DNA of 5,028 bases from Clostridia bacterium (lineage in GTDB: Bacteria > Bacillota > Clostridia > Oscillospirales > Butyricicoccaceae), in assembly GCA_017556565.1 (NCBI GenBank), contig JAFYMQ010000026.1, positions 1 through 5,028 on the forward strand, given 5' to 3'. Below are positions 1-5,028 of the stretch, piece by piece (the first letter of the stretch is position 1; each line of letters starts with the position of its first letter). A program made the position numbers and the translations under genes. A model generated the notes under the pieces. That model was not told the DNA's origin. It did no database searches and saw only the letters and a program-made list of their open reading frames with translations.

Positions 1-264
1 CCACTCAAACGTCTCTGTGTTGCAGGTCTTGACAAACTCAAATCCGGCTGTGGCGGCATTCTTGAGAGGATGCACAAGATCGACGGCGGTATAGTCAAAG
101 TCCGAGCTCTTGTTATTGTAGGATATGGCGTTGATGCTGAGCTCAAAGCCGCTCAGCGATGCAAAATACACCATCAAATCGCCAAAGTTGCCCGAACTTA
201 CAAACGAGTCGCCGAACATTATAATTCTTGCTTTGTTTTTGGGTGCTATTATCGGAGCGTTCAT
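1..264 (-). CDS. SGNH/GDSL-type hydrolase-like protein, N-terminal part (runs off the window)
   Basis: This reading frame opens at the ATG at 264-262 and stays open for 88 codons to the window edge, so only the N-terminus is visible. AGGAGG (complement of 274-279) lies 9 nt upstream of the ATG and fixes the start. Residues 13-23 read RIIMFGDSFVS. This matches block I of SGNH/GDSL hydrolases, where the Ser of GDS (Ser20) would be the nucleophile; FASLSGFELSIN (34-45) fits the next strand of that fold. No signal peptide or membrane segment is visible, so a cytoplasmic protein is likely. The blocks carrying the Gly, Asn and Asp-x-x-His residues lie beyond the window, so substrate (acyl ester, acetylated sugar or other) cannot be judged. 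It follows lgt on the same strand, separated by a hairpin. Family assignment is probable; function is open. Confidence 0.65.
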   Translation of the reverse strand, partial: MNAPIIAPKNKARIIMFGDSFVSSGNFGDLMVYFASLSGFELSINAISYNNKSSDFDYTAVDLVHPLKNAATAGFEFVKTCNTETFEW

Positions 265-273
265 AGTTTTTTT

Positions 274-279
274 CCTCCT
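274..279 (-). promoter_or_regulatory. Ribosome binding site of the SGNH-like gene
   Basis: A perfect AGGAGG on the minus strand lies 9 nt before the ATG at 264. It begins only 8 nt after the base of the 288-319 hairpin, so the hairpin leaves it exposed. It is the main support for this start codon. Confidence 0.85.
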
Positions 280-287
280 GTTTCAGA

Positions 288-319
288 AAATCCGCCTTTT
301 GTGATCAAAAGGCGGATTT
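288..319 (-). terminator. Perfect 13-bp inverted repeat between lgt and the SGNH-like gene: terminator or attenuator
   Basis: The arms at 288-300 and 307-319 are perfectly complementary (AAATCCGCCTTTT against AAAAGGCGGATTT) around a 6-nt loop, GTGATC. The stem has a GC core flanked by A/T tracts, as in intrinsic terminators. Read leftward, it starts 5 nt after the lgt stop codon, and the GC core is followed by TTTTCTG, a weak U-tract. Read rightward, the tract TTTGTCTTTT is better, but no plus-strand gene precedes it. Because only 8 nt separate the hairpin from the next ribosome binding site, there is no room for a promoter after it. It therefore most likely reduces, rather than abolishes, transcription into the SGNH-like gene, or it protects the lgt mRNA end. 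Confidence 0.7.
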
Positions 320-324
320 GTCTT

Positions 325-1197
325 TTAATTCTGTTGGTCGGAGTTTTCAGCTGCGGTCTCTTCCGGCTGATTCTCGGGTTTGGGGGATATTGCGAGAAAA
401 CTCAGATCTTTATATTTTTTGCTCAGGTGCAGCCAGAGCAGCAGAGCGGTGCAGACCACAAATGATACCATAGCCAGCAGCTGGGATACCCTGATATCGG
501 TGTTGCCCAGATACAGACTGTCTGTGCGCAGACCCTCTATCCATGCTCTGCCCAGACCGTACCAGCCAAAGTAGAGCAGTATCAGCTCGCCCTTGAAGCG
601 GCGGCGGTTGGAATAAAAATGCAGGAACACAAATCCGATCAGATTCCACAGCGATTCATAGAGGAATGTAGGATGGCACATTGCAGCACCGTTGATGCTC
701 ATGCCCCAGGGCAGATTGGTCACACCGCCGAATGCCTCGGCATTGACAAAGTTGCCCCATCTGCCGATCATCTGACCGATCAGCAGGCACATCACCGCCA
801 TATCGCCAAAGTTGAAGAAGCTTATCTTCTTGACCTTGGAGAACACGATGGCGGCAATAACGCCCAGAATGATTCCGCCGTAGATGGCAAGACCGCCGTT
901 CCAGACCTTGAATATGTCCTCGGGATGCTTGCCGTAATAATCCCAGCAGCTGAACACGTAGTAGAGCCGCGCACCGATAATGGCGCAGGGGATAAGGCAG
1001 ATGAGAAAATCGGTAATATCATCGGGTGTAGTGCCAAAACTGCGGCTGCGCTTGTAGCCGTACACACCTGCAAGAACAAAACCGAGACAGATTATAACTC
1101 CGTACCAGTGTATTGTGAGCGGGCCTATCTCTATAGCAACCGTGTTGATATCAAATGCTATATTGCCCAATTGGGGAAAGGAAATATGGTGTGTCAT
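325..1197 (-). CDS. lgt: Phosphatidylglycerol--prolipoprotein diacylglyceryl transferase (Lgt)
   Basis: Lgt is the membrane enzyme that moves diacylglycerol from phosphatidylglycerol to the lipobox cysteine of prolipoproteins, the first step of lipoprotein maturation. The 290-residue length is normal for the family. The signature is clear: IHWYG (29-33), GGLAIYGG (101-108), the hallmark GQMIGRWGNFVNAEAFGG (141-158) with Arg146 and Asn149, HPTFLYES (175-182), and GRAWIEGLRTDSLY (216-229). Hydrophobic stretches near 33-48, 62-81, 101-120, 132-144, 183-195, 203-216 and 238-257 fit the seven-helix topology. Tyr106 sits where E. coli Lgt has His103. The last 20 or so residues form a polar, acidic tail rich in Pro, Glu, Asn and Gln. 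The ATG has GGAGG 4 nt upstream, and no other nearby start has a ribosome binding site. It lies 18 nt after the upstream CNNM gene and is probably co-transcribed with it. Confidence 0.97.
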   Translation of the reverse strand: MTHHISFPQLGNIAFDINTVAIEIGPLTIHWYGVIICLGFVLAGVYGYKRSRSFGTTPDDITDFLICLIPCAIIGARLYYVFSCWDYYGKHPEDIFKVWNGGLAIYGGIILGVIAAIVFSKVKKISFFNFGDMAVMCLLIGQMIGRWGNFVNAEAFGGVTNLPWGMSINGAAMCHPTFLYESLWNLIGFVFLHFYSNRRRFKGELILLYFGWYGLGRAWIEGLRTDSLYLGNTDIRVSQLLAMVSFVVCTALLLWLHLSKKYKDLSFLAISPKPENQPEETAAENSDQQN

Positions 1198-1201
1198 ATA
1201 C

Positions 1202-1206
1202 CCTCC
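1202..1206 (-). promoter_or_regulatory. Ribosome binding site of lgt, tight spacing
   Basis: GGAGG on the minus strand lies only 4 nt before the lgt ATG (1197), inside the 18-nt gap after the tandem TAATAA stop of the upstream gene. The spacing is shorter than usual, but no other ATG follows closely and the protein starts normally for Lgt. Confidence 0.75.
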
Positions 1207-1215
1207 GTATGGTTA

Positions 1216-2469
1216 TTACTCTTCGTCGTCCTGCCTGGGAGTGACAACAGCCTTCAGCTTGGTTACGCGAAGCTCCTCGGTCTCCACTACGGTGACCGTC
1301 AGATTCTCGTATACAAAGCTCTCGCCGGCTGTGGGGAATGTGCCTATAGACTCGATAGCCCAGCCGCCAACGGTGGTGTAGTCGCCCTCAAAGTCGTCCG
1401 AATCCAGACCGACCTCGTCAAGAAAATCGTAGATGCTCATGTCACCGTCAACCTCAAAGGTGTTTTCGGCAACCTCGGTGATGTCCTCAAATACCTCGTC
1501 GGTCTCGTCCCAGATCTCGCCGACCAGCTGCTCGAGCACGTCCTCCATAGTGACGATACCCATTGTTCCGCCGTATTCGTCGGTGACGACAGCGATATGG
1601 GTCTTGCGGCGCTTGAGCTCGCTGAGAACTGCGGGCAGCTTCATGGACTTGTGGATGAAGCATACCTCGATCAGAATGTCGCGCAGGGAGAAATCGGGCT
1701 CCTCGACGATCTTCTTGTAGAAGTGGTTGAGATACAGTATACCGATAACATTGTCGATGCTGTCCTCGTATACGGGGATACGGGAGTAGGGAGAGCTTTC
1801 CAGTGTGGCGATGATCTCGTCCATAGGATCGTCTATGTCGATAGCGATCATATCCACGCGGTGGGTAAGTATCTCCTGAGCCGATGTATCGGAAAAATCG
1901 ATTGCCGACTGCAGCAGGTCTCCGCGCTCTTCGTCGATGACGTTTTCGGTTTCGGCGATCTCGATGAGGTTTGCCAGCTCTTCGGCATTAAAGCCCTCTT
2001 CCTCTTCATCCTTGCCCCACAGGGGAGACAGCAGTTTGACCAGCAGGCCTACCAGCCATACCAGAGGGAAGGTGATGATCATCAGCAGCTTGATGGGGTA
2101 TGCGGTAGCGTTTGCAAATGCAAAAGAGTGTGTGCGTGCTACGATCTTGGGGGTGATTTCACCGCAGATAAGAATAGCCACGGTCATAGCCAGAGTTGCG
2201 TAAGCCGCACCCACTTCACCAAACAGGTTGATGAATATAACGGTCGCAACAGAAGAAGACGCGATGTTAACAAGATTGTTGCCTATCAGTATGGTAGACA
2301 GGAACTTGTCGTAGTTGTTGTAGATAGACAGGGTAAGCTTGGCTTTTTTGCTGCCTTCTTCGGCAGCCTTCTGCAGACGGATGGGGTTGACCGAGTTGTA
2401 TGCTATCTCGGAGCCCGAGAAGAAAGCAGAAAGAACAAGACAGATTGCAATAATTATATAATTGGTCAT
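1216..2469 (-). CDS. CNNM/CorC-HlyC family membrane protein, second of a tandem pair
   Basis: This 417-residue protein has the standard order of its family. A DUF21/CNNM membrane domain spans about 1-150, with SGSE (18-21), IGNN (62-65) and GEITPK (103-108). A pair of CBS domains spans about 195-320, ending in DEYGGTMGIVTMED (297-310) and LVGEIWDE (315-322). A C-terminal CorC_HlyC domain spans about 333-411. Database records often call such proteins hemolysins. Characterised relatives (CNNM, CorC, Bacillus and Staphylococcus MpfA) act in Mg2+ efflux or protection from excess Mg2+, so a divalent-cation role in the cytoplasmic membrane is the best inference. The start is the ATG of an ATGA overlap with the upstream paralogue, with GAGGAGGT 6 nt before it. 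It ends in tandem TAATAA, 18 nt before lgt. Its codons include no TTA, CTA or TCA, which leaves the opposite strand open. Metal specificity cannot be read from the sequence. Confidence 0.93.
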   Translation of the reverse strand: MTNYIIIAICLVLSAFFSGSEIAYNSVNPIRLQKAAEEGSKKAKLTLSIYNNYDKFLSTILIGNNLVNIASSSVATVIFINLFGEVGAAYATLAMTVAILICGEITPKIVARTHSFAFANATAYPIKLLMIITFPLVWLVGLLVKLLSPLWGKDEEEEGFNAEELANLIEIAETENVIDEERGDLLQSAIDFSDTSAQEILTHRVDMIAIDIDDPMDEIIATLESSPYSRIPVYEDSIDNVIGILYLNHFYKKIVEEPDFSLRDILIEVCFIHKSMKLPAVLSELKRRKTHIAVVTDEYGGTMGIVTMEDVLEQLVGEIWDETDEVFEDITEVAENTFEVDGDMSIYDFLDEVGLDSDDFEGDYTTVGGWAIESIGTFPTAGESFVYENLTVTVVETEELRVTKLKAVVTPRQDDEE

Positions 2470-2483
2470 GCCTGCACCTCCTC
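2466..2483 (-). promoter_or_regulatory. ATGA stop-start overlap with internal ribosome binding site between the CNNM paralogues
   Basis: The first gene's TGA (2468-2466) overlaps the second gene's ATG (2469-2467). GAGGAGGT (complement of 2476-2483) lies 6 nt upstream, inside the last codons of the first gene. This is the usual form for translational coupling, and it would tie synthesis of the two paralogues together. Confidence 0.85.
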
Positions 2484-3758
2484 ATCCTGCTTGGGGTTTA
2501 TCTTGAAAATGAGGCGGTTTATACGGCGTGCTTCCATGCTGAGCACGGTGACCGTAAGATTTTTGTATTCAAAGGAGCTGCCTTCCTCGGTGCCGGTGGG
2601 TATGTTGTCCAGTACCCAGCCTGCAGCGGTCAGATGCGCAAACTCAGTCTCATCAAAATCCTCAAACTGTATCTGCTCGAACACGTCTGTCATCAGAACG
2701 TTGCCCATTACCTCATAGCGGCTGCCGCCGATGGAACGTACGTCGAATGTTACCTCGTCGTCCTCGTCCCAGATCTCACCGACTAGCTCTTCCAGTATAT
2801 CCTCCATGGTGATGATACCCATGGTTCCGCCGTAATCGTCGGTGACGATGGACAGATGAACCTTCTGAGCGCTCATTTCGCGGAGCAGATCGTCGATACG
2901 GACGGTCTTATGTACAAAATGAGGCTTGTCAAGCAGCTCCTCCAGATTGGTGTCGCTGCCGTGGCGGTAGTAAGCCTTAAGATACTTGCGGATGCTGAGC
3001 ACGCCGGCTATATCGTCTATTGTGTCGCGGTAGACGGGCAGGCGGGAGTGCTTGCTCTCTTTAATGTGTGCGATGATCTCCTCGGGGGAGGCATCTACAG
3101 CAAGAGCATCCACGTCGATACGGGGGGTAAATACGTCCTGTGCGGTATGATCGTCAAACTCAAATGCCGACTGGATGAGATCGATGTTTTCGTTGGCGGC
3201 GGTGTCACCGCTGATTTCGGTCTCTTCCTGAATGTTCTCGATCATCTGGTTGATCTCTTCTTCGGTGACGGTGGGGTCATTGGCAGAGCCGAAGATTTTG
3301 GAGATCAGGTTTGCGATGCCGGTCAGAACAAATACAACGGGAGAAAAGATGGTCATCAGCGCCCTCAGCGAGGGAGCAAATGAGAGAGCCAGGGTTTCAC
3401 TGCGAGCCTTGCCTATGTTCTTGGGAATTGTCTCCCCAACTAAAAAAACCACTACTGTAGTAACAACGGTAGTGTAGGCAACAGCACTCTCACCCCATAT
3501 GCGCGAAAAAATAAGTGTGGCAAGCGATGCGGTAGCAATATGCACCACATTGTTGCCCAGCAAAAGGGTAGAGAGAGTTTTATCAAAATTTTCGAGGATG
3601 TACCATGCCTTCTTAGCACTTTTTGAGCCGTTTTCCGCCTTGGTCTTGATACGGATACGATTGACCGAGGAAAAGGCTGTTTCGGCACTGGCAAAGTATG
3701 CGGCGCCCAGCAGCAAAAGGACTAAACACAGATAGGGCAACCAACTGTCACTGCCCAT
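2466..3758 (-). CDS. CNNM/CorC-HlyC family membrane protein, first of a tandem pair
   Basis: This 430-residue protein is a diverged paralogue of the gene that follows it. The DUF21/CNNM membrane domain (about 1-158) has hydrophobic segments near 7-25, 62-85, 92-112 and 130-155. It carries the family motifs FASAETAF (22-29), LGNN (67-70) and GETIPK (108-113). The CBS pair (about 205-330) ends in DDYGGTMGIITMED (307-320) and LVGEIWDE (325-332). The CorC_HlyC domain runs from about 342 to 422. By family it is probably a Mg2+ or other divalent-cation exporter, or a protection protein, in the cytoplasmic membrane; this is inferred from homology, not shown. The start is the ATG at 3758. An in-frame TAG three codons upstream rules out a longer form, yet the only good ribosome binding site is 13 nt away. 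It is the first gene of the leftward operon, and a good promoter lies upstream at 3798-3826. Confidence 0.93.
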   Translation of the reverse strand: MGSDSWLPYLCLVLLLLGAAYFASAETAFSSVNRIRIKTKAENGSKSAKKAWYILENFDKTLSTLLLGNNVVHIATASLATLIFSRIWGESAVAYTTVVTTVVVFLVGETIPKNIGKARSETLALSFAPSLRALMTIFSPVVFVLTGIANLISKIFGSANDPTVTEEEINQMIENIQEETEISGDTAANENIDLIQSAFEFDDHTAQDVFTPRIDVDALAVDASPEEIIAHIKESKHSRLPVYRDTIDDIAGVLSIRKYLKAYYRHGSDTNLEELLDKPHFVHKTVRIDDLLREMSAQKVHLSIVTDDYGGTMGIITMEDILEELVGEIWDEDDEVTFDVRSIGGSRYEVMGNVLMTDVFEQIQFEDFDETEFAHLTAAGWVLDNIPTGTEEGSSFEYKNLTVTVLSMEARRINRLIFKINPKQDEEVQA

Positions 3759-3771
3759 AAAAGACTACCAA

Positions 3772-3777
3772 CTCCTT
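3772..3777 (-). promoter_or_regulatory. Ribosome binding site of the first CNNM gene, unusually distant
   Basis: AAGGAG on the minus strand lies 13 nt before the ATG at 3758, longer than the usual 5-10 nt. An in-frame stop lies between them and no other start is available, so initiation may be inefficient or may use a weaker GGTAG nearer the ATG. Confidence 0.6.
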
Positions 3778-3797
3778 GTTTACATAGATTTGATAAT

Positions 3798-3826
3798 ACT
3801 ATACCAAATAAAAAGAAATAAATCAA
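3798..3826 (-). promoter_or_regulatory. Predicted sigma-A promoter of the CNNM-CNNM-lgt operon
   Basis: On the minus strand, TTGATT (complement of 3821-3826) and TATAGT (complement of 3798-3803) are separated by exactly 17 nt. The bases TGG directly before the -10 box make it a TGn extended -10. Transcription should start near 3791, giving a leader of roughly 33 nt before the ATG at 3758. Confidence 0.75.
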
Positions 3827-3828
3827 TA

Positions 3829-3848
3829 GGCAAAATGCCGAAATTGCC
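3829..3848. repeat. Short inverted repeat beside the leftward -35 box
   Basis: GGCAA (3829-3833) and TTGCC (3844-3848) form 5-bp arms around a 10-nt centre, starting 3 bp upstream of the leftward -35 box. The location suits a regulator site, but arms this short can arise by chance in AT-rich DNA. Confidence 0.3.
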
Positions 3849-3879
3849 AAAACACAAAATAATGTGAAAAACCGCCTGC

Positions 3880-3959
3880 AAAAAGACAAAATAAAGTAAA
3901 AAAGACTTGACTTTTTGACCCAAATATGGTATTGTTACTGTTGTAAAGAAAAAAGACTT
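3880..3959 (+). repeat. AAAAGAC-type direct repeats flanking the ylxM promoter
   Basis: AAAAAGAC occurs at 3880-3887, 3899-3906 and 3950-3957. The last two copies lie in a longer match: TAAAG, an extra T in the first copy only, then AAAAAAGACTT (3892-3908 and 3944-3959). One long copy runs into the -35 box and the other lies just after the predicted transcription start. A further AAAAGAC is at 3759-3765. The repeats could bind a regulator or simply reflect A-rich composition. Confidence 0.5.
3907..3935 (+). promoter_or_regulatory. Predicted sigma-A promoter of ylxM-ffh
   Basis: TTGACT (3907-3912) and TATTGT (3930-3935) are separated by exactly 17 nt. TGG at 3927-3929 gives a TGn extended -10, as in the opposing promoter. 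Transcription should start near 3942, leaving a leader of about 37 nt before the ylxM ATG. Confidence 0.75.
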
Positions 3960-3963
3960 TACA
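3942..3963 (+). repeat. Inverted repeat at the predicted ylxM transcript start
   Basis: TGTAAAG (3942-3948) and CTTTACA (3957-3963) are perfect 7-bp arms around an 8-nt spacer, AAAAAAGA. The element begins at the predicted transcription start and ends one base before the ylxM ribosome binding site. It could be a DNA operator or a 5'-end mRNA hairpin. With only two G-C pairs the RNA stem would be weak, which slightly favours an operator. Confidence 0.5.
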
Positions 3964-3964
3964 G

Positions 3965-3971
3965 AAAGGAG
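3965..3971 (+). promoter_or_regulatory. Ribosome binding site of ylxM
   Basis: AAAGGAG lies 7 nt before the ATG at 3979 and selects it over the in-frame ATGs at 4000 and 4006. Confidence 0.85.
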
Positions 3972-3978
3972 CGACATC

Positions 3979-4341
3979 ATGAAAAGCGATACCTTCCATA
4001 TGTCTATGCTGTTCGATTTCTACGGGGAACTGCTCACAGACAAGCAAAAAGAGCTGTTCGACCTTTACTACAACGAGGATATGTCGCTCACCGAGATATC
4101 TGAGATAGTGGGCATCACCCGTCAGGGCGTCCGCGACGCCGTTATGCGCGCCGAGATGAGTCTCCGCGACATAGAGGACAAGGTCGGACTGGTCAAGAGA
4201 TACTCCCGTCTCAGTGATAAGATCGGCCAGATAGGTGACTGCGCACATTATATTGCGATGGTCAACTCAGGCAGCAAAAAGGACTTCCAGATTGCAGAAC
4301 AGACCAACAAGATCCTCAAGTTGGTCGGAGAGATACAGTAA
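3979..4341 (+). CDS. ylxM: YlxM/p13-family HTH protein of the signal recognition particle operon
   Basis: This 120-residue protein belongs to the YlxM (UPF0122) family, small DNA-binding-like proteins encoded just upstream of ffh in many Firmicutes and mycoplasmas and linked to the SRP pathway. Residues 19-34 (LLTDKQKELFDLYYNE, counting from Leu18) and the helix-turn-helix at about 36-59, with ITRQGVRD in the recognition-helix region, resemble region 4 of sigma factors. The rest (60-120) is charged and helical, and there is no membrane segment or signal peptide, so it is cytoplasmic. Length is close to the roughly 110 residues of Bacillus YlxM. The start at 3979 is set by AAAGGAG 7 nt upstream. 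Its TAA overlaps the ffh ATG by one base (TAATG). Whether it binds DNA, or modulates Ffh as reported for a streptococcal homologue, cannot be told from this sequence. Confidence 0.95.
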   Translation: MKSDTFHMSMLFDFYGELLTDKQKELFDLYYNEDMSLTEISEIVGITRQGVRDAVMRAEMSLRDIEDKVGLVKRYSRLSDKIGQIGDCAHYIAMVNSGSKKDFQIAEQTNKILKLVGEIQ

Positions 4342-5028
4342 TGGCATTTGACGGACTTAGTGATAAGCTTAACGGTATATTCAAAAAGCTCCGTGGCCGC
4401 GGCAGACTGACCGAGAGCGACGTCAAGGAGGCTATGCGCGAGGTGCGTATGGCACTGCTGGAAGCTGACGTCAACTTCAAGGTCGCCAAGGAGTTCGTCG
4501 CCCGCGTCACCGAAAAGGCCGTCGGCGGCAACATTCTTGAGAGCCTGACCCCCGCACAGCAGGTCATCAAGATAGTCAACGACGAGCTTTGCGAGCTGAT
4601 GGGCGGCACACAGAGCCGTATCCGTATGGCAAGCAGCGGCCCTACCGTTATTATGTTTGTTGGTCTTCAGGGCGCAGGTAAGACCACCAACATCGCAAAA
4701 CTGGGCGCCCATTTCAAAAAGACCGAGAACCGCCGCCCTCTGCTTTGCGCCTGTGACGTTTACCGTCCCGCCGCAATCGAGCAGCTCAAGGTGCTGGGCA
4801 AGCAGCTTGATATCCCCGTGTTCGAGCAGGGCAAGGGTGACCCGGTCGAGATAGCCAAGGCAGCTTACGAGCATGCCAAGCGTTACGGCAATAATCTTCT
4901 GCTGATAGATACTGCAGGCCGACTGCATATAGACGAGCAGCTCATGGACGAGCTTGCACGCATCAAAGCCGAGGTCAAGCCCCACGAGATCATGCTTATC
5001 GTGGACGGTATGACAGGTCAGGATGCGG
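4341..5028 (+). CDS. ffh: Signal recognition particle GTPase Ffh (SRP54), N-terminal 229 residues
   Basis: Ffh is the protein core of the signal recognition particle. It binds 4.5S/6S RNA and signal sequences and pairs with FtsY in a GTP-dependent cycle that delivers nascent membrane proteins to the translocon. The frame is open from the ATG at 4341 to the window end. The N domain (about 1-90) includes GRGRLTESDVKEAMREVRMA (18-37), with ALLEADV (37-43) and LTP (70-72). The G domain shows the P-loop GLQGAGKTT (108-116), DVYRPAAIEQL (139-149), the DTAGR switch (190-194) and VDGMTGQDA (221-229). The usual family form of the last motif is VDAMTGQDA, so Gly223 is a small departure. The TKLD region and the Met-rich M domain, expected to bring the protein to about 450 residues, lie outside. 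GGAG (4327-4330) stands 10 nt before the start, inside ylxM, and the TAATG overlap suggests coupled translation. Confidence 0.97.
   Translation, partial: MAFDGLSDKLNGIFKKLRGRGRLTESDVKEAMREVRMALLEADVNFKVAKEFVARVTEKAVGGNILESLTPAQQVIKIVNDELCELMGGTQSRIRMASSGPTVIMFVGLQGAGKTTNIAKLGAHFKKTENRRPLLCACDVYRPAAIEQLKVLGKQLDIPVFEQGKGDPVEIAKAAYEHAKRYGNNLLLIDTAGRLHIDEQLMDELARIKAEVKPHEIMLIVDGMTGQDA

Noticed and set aside
400..445. A TATAAA-like -10 on the minus strand inside the 3' end of lgt as a promoter for the SGNH-like gene.
   Set aside because: No acceptable -35 box lies about 17 nt upstream and no extended -10 is present, so I could not support a promoter call.
70..465. A 131-codon plus-strand open frame over the SGNH-like gene and the end of lgt.
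   Set aside because: It crosses the hairpin and is antisense to two supported genes, and no family is recognisable in its translation.
619..2718. A 699-codon open frame on the plus strand, antisense to lgt and both CNNM genes.
   Set aside because: It lies codon-on-codon opposite lgt and the second CNNM gene, so its openness only reflects the absence of TTA, CTA and TCA codons there. Its translation resembles no protein family, while the minus-strand genes have full motifs, ribosome binding sites and operon spacing.
3853..3866. CACA-N6-TGTG inverted repeat in the divergent region.
   Set aside because: Arms of 4 bp in AT-rich DNA are expected by chance, and the element does not touch either promoter.
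3915..3944. A second -35 candidate TTGACC (3915-3920) for ylxM.
   Set aside because: At 17-18 nt spacing the corresponding -10 sequences (CTGTTG or TGTTGT) are poor. The TTGACT/TGG-TATTGT pair is clearly better.
3759..3978. A riboswitch, for example Mg2+-responsive, ahead of the CNNM operon.
   Set aside because: The predicted leader from about 3791 to 3759 is only some 33 nt, too short for known Mg2+ riboswitches, and it contains no visible stem-loop.
3823..4985. Minus-strand open frames at 3823-4248 and 4248-4985, antisense to ylxM and ffh.
   Set aside because: The plus strand encodes clear YlxM and Ffh with promoter and ribosome binding sites. The antisense translations show no recognisable motif.
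1..5028. Search for a mobile element, defence system, CRISPR array, tRNA or other accessory signature.
   Set aside because: All the coding space is taken by housekeeping-type genes in operon order. No transposase, terminal repeats, attachment site or repeat-spacer pattern is visible.

Overview
The window reads as ordinary chromosome from a Gram-positive, Clostridia-like bacterium. The reasons are a ylxM-ffh gene pair (a Firmicutes arrangement), strong AGGAGG-type ribosome binding sites, TGn-extended -10 promoters, and an AT-rich intergenic region between mid-GC genes. My best guess is a Ruminococcus/Oscillospiraceae-type organism. That is an inference from general character, not from a marker gene.

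Layout: a divergent control region (about 3759-3978) separates two transcription units. Leftward (minus strand) run two tandem, paralogous CNNM/CorC-HlyC family membrane proteins (DUF21, CBS pair, CorC_HlyC domain; 3758-2466 and 2469-1216). These are followed by lgt, the prolipoprotein diacylglyceryl transferase (1197-325), a strong hairpin (288-319), and the first 88 codons of an SGNH/GDSL-hydrolase-like gene that leaves the window at base 1. The two CNNM genes overlap by 4 nt and lgt follows after 18 nt, so these three look like one operon. Rightward (plus strand) run ylxM (3979-4341) and ffh, the SRP54 GTPase (from 4341, cut by the window end). They share one base (TAATG) and so are probably translationally coupled.

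Functionally, the rightward unit makes the signal recognition particle GTPase and its accessory HTH protein, for co-translational targeting of membrane proteins. The leftward unit makes probable Mg2+-handling membrane proteins and the enzyme that lipidates prolipoproteins. Both units concern the cell envelope and are driven from back-to-back promoters whose -35 boxes are about 80 nt apart.

I saw no mobile element, CRISPR array, tRNA or rRNA, and no clear candidate for a new multi-gene system. The points most worth a second look are the repeats and the inverted repeat in the divergent control region, the hairpin directly ahead of the SGNH gene's ribosome binding site, and the translationally coupled CNNM paralogue pair.
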